Positions 51,551 to 63,966 of a stretch of DNA of 64,000 nt are shown in pieces (positions within the stretch are counted from its first letter, which is position 1; each line of letters opens with the position of its first letter). A program made the position numbers and the translations under genes. Source of the stretch: Microbacterium laevaniformans (GTDB taxonomy: Bacteria > Actinomycetota > Actinomycetes > Actinomycetales > Microbacteriaceae); NCBI RefSeq assembly GCF_016907555.1, contig NZ_JAFBCE010000001.1, positions 620,001-684,000 on the forward strand, read 5' to 3'. The notes below the pieces were generated by a model. The model was not told where the DNA came from, ran no database searches, and worked only from the letters and a program-made list of their open reading frames with translations.

Positions 51551-52432
51551 ATGACCTCTCCGCCTGTCTCCGGCCCGCCTGCCGACCTGTCCGCGCTGCT
51601 GCGCGCCGCGTCGGCGACCCTCGCCGCCGCGGGCGTCCCCACGCCCGACGTCGATGCCGAGTTGCTCGCCGCCCATGTGCTCTCCCTTCCGCGGGGTGAA
51701 CTGCTCGCCGCTGCTCTGCGCGGCGATCGGGCTCCGGACGATACCGCGGCGTTCGACGAGCTCATCCGCCGCCGTGCGACGAGGGAGCCTCTCCAGCACC
51801 TCATCGGCGTCGCACCGTTCCGCCATCTGGAACTGCGCGTCGGGCCCGGGGTGTTCGTCCCGCGTCCCGAGACGGAGATGGTCGCCCAACTCGCGATCGA
51901 CGCGTTGCGTGCCGTGCCGGATGCCGCGCCCATCGCCGTTGACCTCGGGACGGGATCCGGGGCGATCGCCCTGGCAATGGCGACCGAGGTTCCGCACGCG
52001 CGCGTGCACGCCGCCGAGAACGCCGTCGACGCGTATGTCTGGGCGAAGGAGAACTTCGCGGCCCACGCCCCCCAGGCGCGACTCGCGTTCATCGACCTCG
52101 CCGATGCCTTCCGCGAACTCGACGGCACGGTCGCGGTGCTGGTGTCCAATCCGCCCTACGTTCCCGATGCCGCCATCCCGCGTGACCCGGAGGTACGACA
52201 CTGGGACCCTCCGAGCGCCCTCTATGGCGGAGCGGATGGCCTGGACGTCGTCCGAGTGCTCTCCGAGGTCGGGCTGCGCCTGCTGCGTTCGGGCGGAACA
52301 CTCGTGATCGAGCACGGAGAGTGGCAGGGGGCGCCGATCCGTGCGCTCCTGGACGCGGCCGGGTGGCGGGCGTGCGCCACGCATCCGGACCTCACCCTGC
52401 GCGACCGGGCGACGACGGCCGTACGTCCCTGA
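51551..52432 (+). CDS. prmC: Peptide chain release factor N5-glutamine methyltransferase
   Basis: 293 residues. N-terminal helical substrate domain ([33 protein letters not shown]) and a SAM domain with [14 protein letters not shown] and the NPPYVP catalytic motif. Methylates the Gln of the GGQ motif of RF1/RF2. No ATG earlier than 51551 is supported. Confidence 0.95.
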   Translation: MTSPPVSGPPADLSALLRAASATLAAAGVPTPDVDAELLAAHVLSLPRGELLAAALRGDRAPDDTAAFDELIRRRATREPLQHLIGVAPFRHLELRVGPGVFVPRPETEMVAQLAIDALRAVPDAAPIAVDLGTGSGAIALAMATEVPHARVHAAENAVDAYVWAKENFAAHAPQARLAFIDLADAFRELDGTVAVLVSNPPYVPDAAIPRDPEVRHWDPPSALYGGADGLDVVRVLSEVGLRLLRSGGTLVIEHGEWQGAPIRALLDAAGWRACATHPDLTLRDRATTAVRP

Positions 52433-52438
52433 CCGCTG

Positions 52439-52470
52439 CGGTCGTTGAGCGATCCGAGCCGCTCGAAACG
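52439..52470. repeat. Dispersed palindromic repeat (family A), copy 3
   Basis: CGGTCGTTGAGCGATCCGAG...GCTCGAAACG, same orientation as the right half of 5041-5091. It ends directly at the -10 box of the next gene. Confidence 0.7.
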
Positions 52471-52476
52471 TAGACT
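52471..52476 (+). promoter_or_regulatory. -10 box TAGACT of the threonylcarbamoyl-AMP synthase operon
   Basis: TAGACT 9 nt before ATG 52486, abutting repeat copy 3. Confidence 0.5.
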
Positions 52477-52485
52477 GGTGGGGAT

Positions 52486-53181
52486 ATGTCTGAGTTCTTC
52501 GACGCACGCGACGCCGAGCAGCTGCTCCCCGGGCTGCGCAAGGCGCGCCAGGCCATCGGTCGCGGCGAGCTCATCGTGATGCCGACGGACACGGTCTACG
52601 GCATCGCCGCCGATGCCTTCAGCGCCAGCGCCGTCGCGGCTCTCCTCGCCGCCAAGGGTCGCGGGAGGCAGTCGCCGCCCCCCGTGCTCGTTGCCGGTCT
52701 GTCGACCATGCGCGCGCTCGTGGCCGAGGTGCCGGCCCCCGTGGAACGGCTCGTCGAGGAGTTCTGGCCCGGGGGACTGACGATCGTCCTACCGTCGCAG
52801 CCCTCGCTGTCATGGGATCTGGGTGACACCCACGGTACCGTCGCGGTGCGCATGCCTGCCGATCGCATCGCGCTCGAGCTGTTGGAGGACTGCGGGCCGC
52901 TCGCGGTCTCCAGCGCCAACCTCACGGGCAAGGCCGCGGCCGTCGACGCGCACAACGCCTACAACATGCTGCGTGACAGTGTCGCGGTGTATCTGGACGG
53001 CGGCCCCTCCACGCACGGCGTCGCTTCGACGATCGTGGACGCGACCGGGCTGGTCGGCGCCGGCGATCGTCCCGTCCGGGTCCTGCGTGAGGGCGCCGTG
53101 TCGCGCGCGCGCCTGCGCGAGGTGCTCGGTGACCTGCTCGAACCCGATCCCGAACCGCTCCACGACGCCTCCGCGTCATGA
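52486..53181 (+). CDS. L-threonylcarbamoyladenylate synthase (Sua5/YrdC family)
   Basis: 231 residues, YrdC domain. Hallmarks [42 protein letters not shown] (KxR lid), [11 protein letters not shown], and [15 protein letters not shown]. Makes threonylcarbamoyl-AMP for tRNA t6A37. ATGA overlap with the WecA-like gene. Confidence 0.93.
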   Translation: MSEFFDARDAEQLLPGLRKARQAIGRGELIVMPTDTVYGIAADAFSASAVAALLAAKGRGRQSPPPVLVAGLSTMRALVAEVPAPVERLVEEFWPGGLTIVLPSQPSLSWDLGDTHGTVAVRMPADRIALELLEDCGPLAVSSANLTGKAAAVDAHNAYNMLRDSVAVYLDGGPSTHGVASTIVDATGLVGAGDRPVRVLREGAVSRARLREVLGDLLEPDPEPLHDASAS

Positions 53182-54359
53182 GGTTCTATCTGCTCACCGT
53201 CCTGCTGACGGGCGCGGCGACGCTCGCCTTCACGTGGGCGGTGTGGCGGATCGGCATGCGCTTCAAGCTCTATCCCGAGATCCGCGAGCGCGACGTGCAC
53301 ACCACACCCAAGCCGCGCGTCGGCGGCGTCGCGATGTTCCTCGGCGTGCTCGTCGCCTTCGCGCTGTCGTCGCAGATCCCGTACTTCTCCATCTTCTGGG
53401 CCGATCCCGCCGTGATCTGGTCGCTGCTGGGCGCCTCCGCACTGATCGTCGTCGTGGGCGTCGCCGACGACCTCTTCGACCTGGACTGGATGATCAAGCT
53501 CGGGGCGCAGTTCCTCGCCGCCGGCATCGTCGTCGGCTTCGGCGGCATCCAGATCTTCTTCATCCCCTTCGGACAGCAGTTCGTCGTGTCGAGCTTCGCC
53601 AGCTTCGCGATGTCGGTCGTCGCCATCGTCATCGTGATGAACGCGGTCAACTTCATCGACGGCCTCGACGGCCTCGTCGCCGGTGTCGCTCTCATCTCCA
53701 ACGCCGTCTTCTTCGTCTACTCGTATCTCGTCGCCCGCGATACCGGCGCGTCGAGTTACTCGAGCCTGGCATCGTTCATCGCCGTCGCGCTGATCGGCGT
53801 GTGCATCGGGTTCCTTCCCCTCAACTGGAATCCGTCGAAGCTGTTCATGGGCGACTCCGGAGCGCTGCTGCTCGGCCTTCTCATGGCGTCGTCGGCGATC
53901 GTGTTCACGGGCAACCTGCCGCCGGCGCTGCTGGGCGACAACGACGTGTTCGGGCGTTCGCAGCTGCTCGGCGCGTTCATCCCGATCCTGCTGCCCGTGG
54001 TCGTCGTGCTGCTGCCGCTGCTCGATTTCGGCATGGCGATCGTCCGCCGGATGGCGCGCGGCAAGTCTCCCTTCTCACCCGATCGCAAGCACCTGCACCA
54101 CCGCATGCTCGATATGGGACACAGCGACCGTGATGCCGTGCTCATCTTCTACGCGTGGACCGCCGTCGTCTCGGTGGGCGTGCTGCTCATGTACATCGGC
54201 ACGACCCAGGCGTGGCCGGGTGACTACTGGATCGGCGTCGTGTTCGTGCTCATCGGCGTCGCGGCCTGCCTCGTCGTCACCCTGCAGCCGTCCGTGCGTC
54301 CGCCCGCGTCACCGACCGGTGCCGCCACGTTGTCCGATCCGACCCCGAGGAATCCATGA
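53178..54359 (+). CDS. wecA: Undecaprenyl/decaprenyl-phosphate GlcNAc-1-phosphate transferase (WecA/MraY family)
   Basis: 393 residues, about 11 helices. Asp-rich sites VVVGVADDLFDLDWMIKL and VNFIDGLDGLVAGVA, GDSGALLLG, and the C-terminal His motif RKHLHHRMLDMGHS. Transfers GlcNAc-1-P to a polyprenyl phosphate, starting arabinogalactan- or teichoic-type polymers. ATGA overlaps on both sides. Confidence 0.92.
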   Translation: MRFYLLTVLLTGAATLAFTWAVWRIGMRFKLYPEIRERDVHTTPKPRVGGVAMFLGVLVAFALSSQIPYFSIFWADPAVIWSLLGASALIVVVGVADDLFDLDWMIKLGAQFLAAGIVVGFGGIQIFFIPFGQQFVVSSFASFAMSVVAIVIVMNAVNFIDGLDGLVAGVALISNAVFFVYSYLVARDTGASSYSSLASFIAVALIGVCIGFLPLNWNPSKLFMGDSGALLLGLLMASSAIVFTGNLPPALLGDNDVFGRSQLLGAFIPILLPVVVVLLPLLDFGMAIVRRMARGKSPFSPDRKHLHHRMLDMGHSDRDAVLIFYAWTAVVSVGVLLMYIGTTQAWPGDYWIGVVFVLIGVAACLVVTLQPSVRPPASPTGAATLSDPTPRNP

Positions 54360-54892
54360 CCTCCCTCTCCAGCACCCCCGTCCTGCGCACCACACTGCTG
54401 TGGTCGGCCGCGGCCACCGCCGCGCTCGCGGTGGCCGGCGCGATCATCGGATTCGCCGTCGCCGGCGCGTCCGGGCTGTGGAGCGCGATCATCGCCATCG
54501 TCCTCGCCGCCGTGTTCCTCGGCTTCACCGCGGGGACGATACTGATCGCGAACCGGTGGTACGGCGACGCGCTCTACGTGCCGATCTTCTTCGGCGCCGT
54601 CATGGGCGGCTGGCTCCTGAAGTTCGTCGTCTTCCTGGTCGTGCTGTTCCTGCTGAGGGGACAGTCGTGGCTCAACCCCGGAGTCTTCTTCGTGGCGCTG
54701 GTGGTCAGTGTGGTCGCTTCCCTCGTCATCGACGCGGTCGTCATGACCCGGATGCGCATCCCCGCCGTCAGCGACGTGACGCTGCCCACCCTTGCGGATA
54801 TCGCCGACGAGGCGCGTCAGCCGGCACCGCCGGAGGAGGGGGATGCCGCGAGCGGTACGTCGCACGCGGACGATAACGCCCCGCGGGGCTGA
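54356..54892 (+). CDS. AtpI-like membrane protein
   Basis: 178 residues with four hydrophobic helices (LLWSAAATAALAVAGAIIGF, WSAIIAIVLAAVFLGFTAGT, FFGAVMGGWLLKFVVFLVVLF and VFFVALVVSVVASLVIDAVV) and an acidic tail. Position immediately before the atp operon and helix arrangement suggest the AtpI/Atp1 assembly factor; sequence similarity itself is weak. Coupled by ATGA to the WecA-like gene. Confidence 0.65.
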   Translation: MTSLSSTPVLRTTLLWSAAATAALAVAGAIIGFAVAGASGLWSAIIAIVLAAVFLGFTAGTILIANRWYGDALYVPIFFGAVMGGWLLKFVVFLVVLFLLRGQSWLNPGVFFVALVVSVVASLVIDAVVMTRMRIPAVSDVTLPTLADIADEARQPAPPEEGDAASGTSHADDNAPRG

Positions 54893-54898
54893 TAGGCT
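54893..54898 (+). promoter_or_regulatory. -10 box TAGGCT of the atp operon
   Basis: TAGGCT begins right after the AtpI-like stop, 39 nt before GTG 54938. Read-through from the upstream operon is also likely. Confidence 0.5.
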
Positions 54899-54937
54899 GT
54901 CTCTGCGCCCGTTCGCGCTCCGCGAAACGCGTGCGCA

Positions 54938-56090
<1,153 letters not shown>

Positions 56091-56119
56091 TCGCCCGCAC
56101 CAGTTCTTAAGGAGACAGG

Positions 56120-56656
56120 ATGCGCAATCTTGTCGCGTACGCCGCGGAGGAAACGGGTCACAACCCGCTCATCCCCGCCTGGTACGACATCATCTGGTCG
56201 GGTGTCTGCTTCATCGTCATCCTCATCGTTGTGTGGAAGGTCGCCCTCCCCAAGATGAAGGTGCTGCTGGATCAGCGCGCCGCCGCCATCGAAGGCAACA
56301 TCGCGAAGGCCGACGAGGCCCAGCGAAAGGCCGAAGCCGCTCTTGAGGAGTACACGGCGCAGCTCGCCGAGGCTCGCAAGGAGGCCGGCGAGATCCGTGA
56401 CGCCGCCCGCGAGGACGGCAAGAAGATCGTCGCCGAGGCCAAAGAGACGGCATCCGCCGAGGCCGCGCGCCTCACCGCCACCGCGCACACGCAGATCGAG
56501 GCGGAGCGTCAGTCGGCGCTCGTGTCGCTGCGCAGCGAGGTCGGCACCCTGGCGCTCGACCTGGCCGGTGGTGTCATCGGCGAGTCGCTGACCGACGACG
56601 CCAAGGCGAAGGGCGTCGTGGACCGCTTCCTCGCCGACCTCGAGAAGGCGAAGTAA
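56120..56656 (+). CDS. atpF: F1Fo ATP synthase subunit b
   Basis: 178 residues. One N-terminal helix (GVCFIVILIVVWKVALP), then a long coiled-coil stator (LDQRAAAIEGNIAKADEAQ...). SD AAGGAG. Its TAATG stop-start overlap couples it to atpH. Confidence 0.94.
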   Translation: MRNLVAYAAEETGHNPLIPAWYDIIWSGVCFIVILIVVWKVALPKMKVLLDQRAAAIEGNIAKADEAQRKAEAALEEYTAQLAEARKEAGEIRDAAREDGKKIVAEAKETASAEAARLTATAHTQIEAERQSALVSLRSEVGTLALDLAGGVIGESLTDDAKAKGVVDRFLADLEKAK

Positions 56657-57444
56657 TGGGCAGCGCGACCACTCAGGCACTGGCGACGACCACGGCGGAG
56701 CTGACGACGGCGAACGTGGGGGACCTCACGGTCGCTCGCGAGCTGTTCTCGGCCGCGCGCGAGATCGCCGACTCGGCGCAGCTGAGCGGCGCGCTCTCCT
56801 CGTGGGGCGCGCCCGCAGAGGCGCGCGCACAGGTCGCCAAGGTCGTCTTCGCCGGGTACAGCCCCGTTGCGGTCCAGCTGCTGACCTCGGCCGTCTCGCA
56901 GCGCTGGTCGTCCACGACGGATCTGATCTCCGGCATCGAGGAACTCGCGATCCGCGCCGCGGCGATCGGCTCACCCGCGACCGACGTCGAGGGCGAGCTG
57001 TTCCAGATCGCCCGCCTGGTTGCGGCGAACCCGGAGCTCGAGCTCGCGCTCGGCAGCCGCCTGGGCGATGCCGCTGCGAAGGGCGAGCTCATCGAGAAGC
57101 TCCTCGACGGACGCGCGGGCGAGGCGACGGTGCTCATCGCGTCCCAGCTCGTGCAGCAGCCCCGGGAGCGCCGCGTGCGCTTCCTTCTGAACCGCGCGCT
57201 GCAGCTGGTCGCCGATCAGCGTGGCAAGAAGGTCGCGACCGTGCGGGTGGCGGGCCCGCTGGATGCCGCGCAGCAGGAGCGCCTCGCGGGCGCGCTCAGC
57301 ACCCGATACGGCGCCGACGTCACGGTCAACGTGGTCGTCGATCCCGAGGTGCTCGGCGGTATGCGCGTGGAGATCGGTGACGACGTCATCGACGGCACCG
57401 TCTCCTCTCGAATCAACGACTTGCGCCAGCGCCTCGCTGGCTAG
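56656..57444 (+). CDS. atpH: F1Fo ATP synthase subunit delta
   Basis: 262 residues, the longer actinobacterial form. Conserved C-terminal VDPEVLGGMRVEIGDDVIDGTVSSRINDL (VDPSIIGGF... region) and an N-terminal six-helix bundle. Links the stator b to F1. ATG overlaps the atpF stop by one base. Confidence 0.92.
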   Translation: MGSATTQALATTTAELTTANVGDLTVARELFSAAREIADSAQLSGALSSWGAPAEARAQVAKVVFAGYSPVAVQLLTSAVSQRWSSTTDLISGIEELAIRAAAIGSPATDVEGELFQIARLVAANPELELALGSRLGDAAAKGELIEKLLDGRAGEATVLIASQLVQQPRERRVRFLLNRALQLVADQRGKKVATVRVAGPLDAAQQERLAGALSTRYGADVTVNVVVDPEVLGGMRVEIGDDVIDGTVSSRINDLRQRLAG

Positions 57445-57459
57445 AACAGAAGGAACACC

Positions 57460-59100
57460 ATGGCAGATCTGACCATCAGCCCCGACGTCATCCGTGACGC
57501 GCTGAAAGACTTCGTCGCCGCTTACGAGCCCACCGGCGCCGCCGCCACCGAGGTCGGCACGGTCGTCGACGCCGCCGACGGCATCGCCCACGTCGAGGGT
57601 CTTCCCGGCGTCATGGCCAATGAGCTCGTGCGGTTCGAGAACGGCGTCGAGGGTCTGGCGCTGAACCTGGACGAGAACGAGATCGGTGTCGTCGTGCTCG
57701 GCGAGTTCTCCGGCATCGAGGCAGGCCAGAAGGTCACCCGCACCGGCGAGGTTCTCTCCGTCGCCGTCGGCGATGGCTACCTCGGGCGCGTCGTCGACCC
57801 GCTGGGCAACCCCATCGACGGACTCGGCGAGATCGCGACCGAGGGCCGCCGCGCCCTCGAGCTGCAGGCCCCCGGCGTCATGCAGCGTAAGAGCGTGCAC
57901 GAGCCCATGCAGACCGGCATCAAGGCCATCGACGCGATGATCCCCGTCGGACGAGGCCAGCGTCAGCTGATCATCGGCGACCGCCAGACCGGCAAGACCG
58001 CGATCGCGATCGACACGATCATCAACCAGAAGGCCAACTGGGAGTCGGGCGACGTCAACAAGCAGGTGCGCTGCATTTACGTCGCGATCGGTCAGAAGGG
58101 CTCGACGATCGCCTCCGTCAAGGGTGCGCTCGAGGATGCCGGTGCGATGGAGTACACGACGATCGTCGCGGCTCCGGCATCCGACCCGGCCGGCTTCAAG
58201 TACCTCGCCCCGTACACCGGCTCGGCCATCGGTCAGCACTGGATGTACGGCGGCAAGCACGTCCTGATCATCTTCGACGACCTGTCGAAGCAGGCCGAGG
58301 CCTACCGTGCCGTGTCGCTGCTGCTGCGCCGCCCGCCGGGCCGCGAGGCGTACCCCGGTGACGTCTTCTACCTCCACTCGCGTCTGCTGGAGCGTTGCGC
58401 CAAGCTGAGCGACGAGCTGGGTGCGGGATCGATGACGGGTCTGCCCATCATCGAGACCAAGGCCAACGACGTCTCGGCGTACATCCCGACCAACGTGATC
58501 TCCATCACGGACGGCCAGATCTTCCTGCAGTCCGACCTGTTCAACGCCAACCAGCGCCCCGCGGTCGACGTGGGTATCTCGGTCTCTCGCGTCGGCGGTG
58601 ACGCCCAGGTGAAGTCGATCAAGAAGGTCTCCGGAACGCTCAAGCTCGAGCTGGCCCAGTACCGCTCGCTCGAGGCGTTCGCGATGTTCGCCTCCGACCT
58701 GGACGCGGCCTCGCGCCGCCAGCTCGAGCGTGGTGCCCGTCTGACCGAGCTGCTCAAGCAGCCCCAGTACGACCCGTACCCCGTCGAGGAGCAGGTCGTC
58801 TCGATCTGGGCCGGCACCAACGGCAAGCTCGACACGATCGCGGTCGAGGATGTGCTCCGTTTCGAGCGCGACCTTCTCGACTACCTCAAGCGCAACACGA
58901 CCATCCTGGACACGCTGCGTGACACCAACGTGCTCGACGACGCCACCGTCGCAGAGCTCACCAAGGTCACCGACGAGTTCATCCTGGAGTTCCAGGGCGG
59001 CAAGGGCCAGGCGATCAACAAGCCGGGTCACGAAGAGGTCGCCGCCGCGCACGAGGAGGACGTGAACCAGGAGCAGATCGTCAAGGGTCGTCGCGGCTGA
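57460..59100 (+). CDS. atpA: F1Fo ATP synthase subunit alpha
   Basis: 546 residues. P-loop [47 protein letters not shown] and [23 protein letters not shown]. Non-catalytic nucleotide-binding subunit of F1. A charged C-terminal extension ([16 protein letters not shown]) is present. SD AGAAGGA. Confidence 0.97.
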   Translation: MADLTISPDVIRDALKDFVAAYEPTGAAATEVGTVVDAADGIAHVEGLPGVMANELVRFENGVEGLALNLDENEIGVVVLGEFSGIEAGQKVTRTGEVLSVAVGDGYLGRVVDPLGNPIDGLGEIATEGRRALELQAPGVMQRKSVHEPMQTGIKAIDAMIPVGRGQRQLIIGDRQTGKTAIAIDTIINQKANWESGDVNKQVRCIYVAIGQKGSTIASVKGALEDAGAMEYTTIVAAPASDPAGFKYLAPYTGSAIGQHWMYGGKHVLIIFDDLSKQAEAYRAVSLLLRRPPGREAYPGDVFYLHSRLLERCAKLSDELGAGSMTGLPIIETKANDVSAYIPTNVISITDGQIFLQSDLFNANQRPAVDVGISVSRVGGDAQVKSIKKVSGTLKLELAQYRSLEAFAMFASDLDAASRRQLERGARLTELLKQPQYDPYPVEEQVVSIWAGTNGKLDTIAVEDVLRFERDLLDYLKRNTTILDTLRDTNVLDDATVAELTKVTDEFILEFQGGKGQAINKPGHEEVAAAHEEDVNQEQIVKGRRG

Positions 59101-59129
59101 GGCCGGGCGCAATCTGAGACCGAGAACTC

Positions 59130-60044
59130 ATGGGAGCACAACTCAGGGTCTACAAGCAGAAGATCGCTTCTGCTCAGACGACCAAGAAGATCACGAAGGC
59201 GATGGAACTCATCGCGGCTTCGCGCATCCAGAAGGCGATGGCGCGCGTGCGCGCATCCTCGCCCTTCGCGCGGGCCGTGACGCGAGCCGTCTCCGCCGTG
59301 GCGACGCATTCGAACGTGCAGCACCCGCTGACGACCGAGCGCGAGACGATCCGCCGGTCGGCGGTCGTCATCTTCGCCTCGGACCGGGGCCTGGCGGGCG
59401 CGTTCAACTCGCAGATCCTGCGCGAGGGGCTGCAGCTCGGCGAGCTGCTGCGTTCGCAGGGCAAGGAGGTCGAGTACTTCCTCGTCGGGCGCAAGGCAGT
59501 GGGCTACTTCCAGTTCCGTCGGATGGCATCGGCAGGGGAGTGGGTGGGTGACACCGACACGCCGCACTTCAACACGGCGGAGCAGATCGCCGGCGCCCTT
59601 CTGGACGCCTACGACCGCGGCGGCCAGGAGCAGGGCGGCGTCGACGAGATCCACCTCGTGTTCAACCGCTTCGTCAGCATGATGACGCAGGAGCCGCAGA
59701 CCGTGCGTCTGCTGCCCCTGGAAGTCGTCGAGGCCGACGAGGTCGTCGAGTCCGCCGGAGCGAGCAGTCAGGTCTATCCGCTGTACGAGTTCGAGCCCAG
59801 CCCCGAGGTCGTGCTCGACGCTCTGCTGCCGGTGTACGTGCAGAGCCGCGTGTTCAACGCACTTCTGCAGTCGTCGGCCGCGAAGCACGCTGCGACCCAG
59901 AAGGCGATGAAGAGCGCCAGCGACAACGCCGACAAGCTCATCACCGACTACACCCGCCTGCGCAACAACGCGCGTCAGGCCGAGATCACTCAGCAGATCG
60001 CCGAGATCGTCGGCGGCGCCGACGCGCTGGCGTCCGGCAAGTAA
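59130..60044 (+). CDS. atpG: F1Fo ATP synthase subunit gamma
   Basis: 304 residues. N-terminal [21 protein letters not shown] (start of the rotor coiled coil), [15 protein letters not shown], and the C-terminal [31 protein letters not shown]. Central rotor shaft. Confidence 0.96.
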   Translation: MGAQLRVYKQKIASAQTTKKITKAMELIAASRIQKAMARVRASSPFARAVTRAVSAVATHSNVQHPLTTERETIRRSAVVIFASDRGLAGAFNSQILREGLQLGELLRSQGKEVEYFLVGRKAVGYFQFRRMASAGEWVGDTDTPHFNTAEQIAGALLDAYDRGGQEQGGVDEIHLVFNRFVSMMTQEPQTVRLLPLEVVEADEVVESAGASSQVYPLYEFEPSPEVVLDALLPVYVQSRVFNALLQSSAAKHAATQKAMKSASDNADKLITDYTRLRNNARQAEITQQIAEIVGGADALASGK

Positions 60045-61523
<1,479 letters not shown>

Positions 61524-61524
61524 C

Positions 61525-61785
61525 ATGGCGCTGACCGTCACCCTCGTCTCCGCGGAGGAGGAGGTCTGGCACGGCGAGGCGAACCTCGTCGTGGCGAAGA
61601 CCGTCGAGGGCGAGATCGGCTTCATGACCGGTCACGAGCCCGTCCTCGCGATCCTTGCCGAAGGCCAGGTGCGCATCACGCAGTCCGACGGTACGAAGGT
61701 CGTCGCCAGTGCGCAGGACGGCTTCCTCTCGATGGAAGGCAATGAGCTGACCATCGTGGCCGGTCACGCCGCTCTCGAGTCCTGA
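61525..61785 (+). CDS. atpC: F1Fo ATP synthase subunit epsilon
   Basis: 86 residues, only the N-terminal beta-sandwich (VTLVSAEEEVWHGEANLV, GFMTGHEPVLAIL, GFLSMEGNELTIVAG). The C-terminal helical domain of the E. coli type is absent, as usual in this family of actinobacteria. ATG immediately follows the atpD stop by 1 nt. Confidence 0.94.
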   Translation: MALTVTLVSAEEEVWHGEANLVVAKTVEGEIGFMTGHEPVLAILAEGQVRITQSDGTKVVASAQDGFLSMEGNELTIVAGHAALES

Positions 61786-61807
61786 TCGGCCGCTGAGTAC
61801 CGCCAGC

Positions 61808-61860
61808 AACCACTCCCCGCTCGAGAACGCATCGTTTCTCGGGCGGGGAGTGGTTTTCGT
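61808..61860 (+). terminator. Strong intrinsic terminator of the atp operon
   Basis: A 13-bp stem AACCACTCCCCGC (61808-61820) with GCGGGGAGTGGTT (61843-61855), inner partial pairing CTCGAGAA/TTCTCGGG, then a TTTTCGTT tail. The clearest Rho-independent terminator in the window. Confidence 0.9.
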
Positions 61861-61880
61861 TGTGCGCGAGGAGACCACCC

Positions 61881-62630
61881 ATGCTGATCCTGTTGCCGCC
61901 GTCGGAGACCAAGCGTCCCGGCGGGCGTGAGCGATCTCTCGACATCGGCGCGCTCGCGCTCCCCGAGCTGCGCGCGGCGCGCGACGCGGCGGTGGACGCG
62001 CTCGTCGCATTGAGTGGCGACGAAGAGCACGCTGCGCGCGTGCTCAAGCTGTCGCGGCGCCAGCGCGAGGACATCGCCCACAATGCGACGCTGCGCAGCG
62101 CACCGACGTTGCCGGCGGTCGACCGCTACACGGGGGTGCTCTTCGATGCGCTGGATGCCGCCACCTTGGACGCGGCGTCGCGGCGTTGGCTGGGCGCTCA
62201 CGTGCTCATCCACTCCGCACCCTTCGCGCCGGTCGGCGCTCTCGACGCCATCCCGACCTATCGGCTCGCCGCCGGAACGGCGCTTCCCGGCATCCCGCCC
62301 CTGCGACGACACTGGGCGGGTGAGGTCACCGAGGCTTTACGTGCCGCCGCGCCCTCGTTCATCCTGGATCTGCGCTCCGAGGCCTACGTCGCCCTCGGCC
62401 CCGTTCCCGCGGAGGTGGATTCGGCCTACCTGCGGGTGGTGACGATCGGTGAGGATGGCGTGACGCGCGCGCTCAACCACTTCAACAAGCACGGCAAAGG
62501 CGCCGTGGTCAGACGGCTCGCGCAGACCCGCCCGCGCATCGCGACGCGCAAGGCGCTGATGGCGTGGGCCGACACGGCCGGGGTAGCTTTGCGCGACGGT
62601 GCGTCGGGAGAGATCGACCTCGTCGTCTGA
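61881..62630 (+). CDS. yaaA: Peroxide stress protein YaaA
   Basis: 249 residues, DUF328/UPF0246. N-terminal MLILLPPSETKRPGG is diagnostic, with FNKHGKGAVVRRLAQ near the C terminus. E. coli YaaA lowers intracellular free iron under H2O2. SD GAGGAG 6 nt before ATG 61881. Its stop is directly adjacent to the convergent DUF4282 stop (TGATCA), leaving no spacer. Confidence 0.92.
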   Translation: MLILLPPSETKRPGGRERSLDIGALALPELRAARDAAVDALVALSGDEEHAARVLKLSRRQREDIAHNATLRSAPTLPAVDRYTGVLFDALDAATLDAASRRWLGAHVLIHSAPFAPVGALDAIPTYRLAAGTALPGIPPLRRHWAGEVTEALRAAAPSFILDLRSEAYVALGPVPAEVDSAYLRVVTIGEDGVTRALNHFNKHGKGAVVRRLAQTRPRIATRKALMAWADTAGVALRDGASGEIDLVV

Positions 62631-63092
62631 TCAGTCGTGTTCCGTGTTGGCGGCGGTCCGCTCGGTGTTCTCGGCAATGGCTACGAGGGCGACCCCGGAC
62701 TCGATGATGAAGCGCAGCACGACGACGGCGAGGAACGCGACGACGGGAACGACGATCAACGTCGACAGGATGAGCGCGATGCCACCGCCCACGTTCCACC
62801 ACAGCGAACCGATGCCGGAGATGAGGCCCCACAGGAACGTCGCGATGAAGGCGATGCCGATCGCGACGAGGCCCACGAGATAGAAGACGCTTGCCAATCT
62901 GCGAGTGATGAACCGCGTGAACGACAGGTCGAACAGGGCGGAGAGGAAGCCGCGACCGATGTCGTCGAGGTCGCCGACCAGCCGTGGAACCCCCGTGTCG
63001 TCGACACCGGCGATGCCCGCCCCGGATGCCGTGTCGCGCGACACCTCCTCTGCGGGACGTTCCGGCAACGGCGGCAGTGTGGGCTCGGTCAT
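62631..63092 (-). CDS. DUF4282 domain-containing membrane protein
   Basis: 153 residues. Cytosolic Pro/Glu/Asp-rich N terminus (MTEPTLPPLPERPAE), then GRGFLSALFDLSFTRFITRRLASVFYLVGLV and two membrane helices. DUF4282 proteins are of unknown function. SD AAGGA 7-8 nt upstream of ATG 63092. Confidence 0.85.
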   Translation of the reverse strand: MTEPTLPPLPERPAEEVSRDTASGAGIAGVDDTGVPRLVGDLDDIGRGFLSALFDLSFTRFITRRLASVFYLVGLVAIGIAFIATFLWGLISGIGSLWWNVGGGIALILSTLIVVPVVAFLAVVVLRFIIESGVALVAIAENTERTAANTEHD

Positions 63093-63127
63093 CGGTGGAT
63101 CCTTCCGGCGCGGGCGGGGGTGGCCCC

Positions 63128-63133
63128 AGGGTA
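63128..63133 (-). promoter_or_regulatory. Candidate -10 box TACCCT of DUF4282 gene
   Basis: Minus-strand TACCCT 35 nt upstream of ATG 63092. Confidence 0.4.
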
Positions 63134-63203
63134 GCGCTCCGGCCGACGCGCGATGCGACGAAACGCTCCGCGGGATCCCTCGCGCCCGTGGCTCCACTAC
63201 CAA

Positions 63204-63209
63204 TACGAT
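63204..63209 (+). promoter_or_regulatory. Candidate -10 box TACGAT of DUF5684 gene
   Basis: TACGAT 61 nt upstream of ATG 63271; the leader ends with SD GGGGGAGG. Confidence 0.4.
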
Positions 63210-63270
63210 GTGAGCCGGAGCCGGCCACGGTGGTCGCGCTCGACGGCGAGAATCGCCGGGGGAGGTACTC

Positions 63271-63966
63271 ATGGATGATTACTCGGGCGGGAGCGCTGCG
63301 GCCGCCGCAGCTGCCCTGATCGTGTTTGCGTTCTTCATCTTCATCTTCGCGGTGATCGGCTACGTGATCAGTGCGTTCTTCCTGATGAAGATCTTCGACA
63401 AGGCGGGAGTCCAGGGCAAGTGGCGCGCCTGGGTGCCGATCTACAACTTCATGGTGTTCGCCAAGCTCGGCGACGTCAGCCCGTGGGTCATGCTGGGCGC
63501 CATCCTGGTGTCCGGTGTGCTGAACCAGGTCCCGGTTCTCGGGTGGATCATCGCGCTGCTCCCGGTCGCTGTGGGTGCACTGGCCGCGTGGCGAGTGGGC
63601 CTGAAGCTGCAGAAGGAGACCCCCTGGGTCATCCTCTATGTGCTGCTCGGCCTGGTCTGGCTCGGCATCCTCGCCTTCGACAAGTCGCGCTGGAACACGA
63701 ACGTGCCGCCCGCGCCGTGGGCGGCGAACGGCTTCCTCGCCGATCGCACCGTCTGGCAGGGCGTTCCCGTCCAGACGTCGGCGGCGCCCGGAGGCTACAC
63801 GCCTCCGGCGGGCTACCAGCCTCCGGCGCCTCCGGCGGGCTACCAGCCGCCGGCGCCTCCGGCCGGATACCAGCCGCCCGCGCCGCCCGCGGCCACCGAG
63901 CCGCCGGCGGCCCCTGAGTCGCCGACCACGGAGCCGCCCAGCGCTCCGGAGCCGCCGCGCTCCTGA
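63271..63966 (+). CDS. DUF5684 domain-containing membrane protein with proline-rich tail
   Basis: 231 residues. N-terminal helix (AAAAAALIVFAFFIFIFAVIGYV), DUF5684 core with KIFDKAGVQGKWRAWVPIYNFMVFAKLGD and LGWIIALLPVAVGALAAW, and a C-terminal cytosolic or secreted tail with three GYQPPAPPA repeats followed by Pro/Ser/Thr. Unknown function. Preceded by SD GGGGGAGG. 34 nt remain to the window end, where nothing is seen. Confidence 0.85.
   Translation: MDDYSGGSAAAAAAALIVFAFFIFIFAVIGYVISAFFLMKIFDKAGVQGKWRAWVPIYNFMVFAKLGDVSPWVMLGAILVSGVLNQVPVLGWIIALLPVAVGALAAWRVGLKLQKETPWVILYVLLGLVWLGILAFDKSRWNTNVPPAPWAANGFLADRTVWQGVPVQTSAAPGGYTPPAGYQPPAPPAGYQPPAPPAGYQPPAPPAATEPPAAPESPTTEPPSAPEPPRS

Noticed and set aside
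56971..59112. A 713-codon minus-strand open frame across atpH/atpA
   Set aside because: Antisense shadow of atpA; no RBS, promoter or recognisable motifs.
63800..63900. Repeated CCGGCGCCTCCGG blocks near the right end as a repeat array
   Set aside because: They are codons for GYQPPAPPA repeats in the DUF5684 protein.
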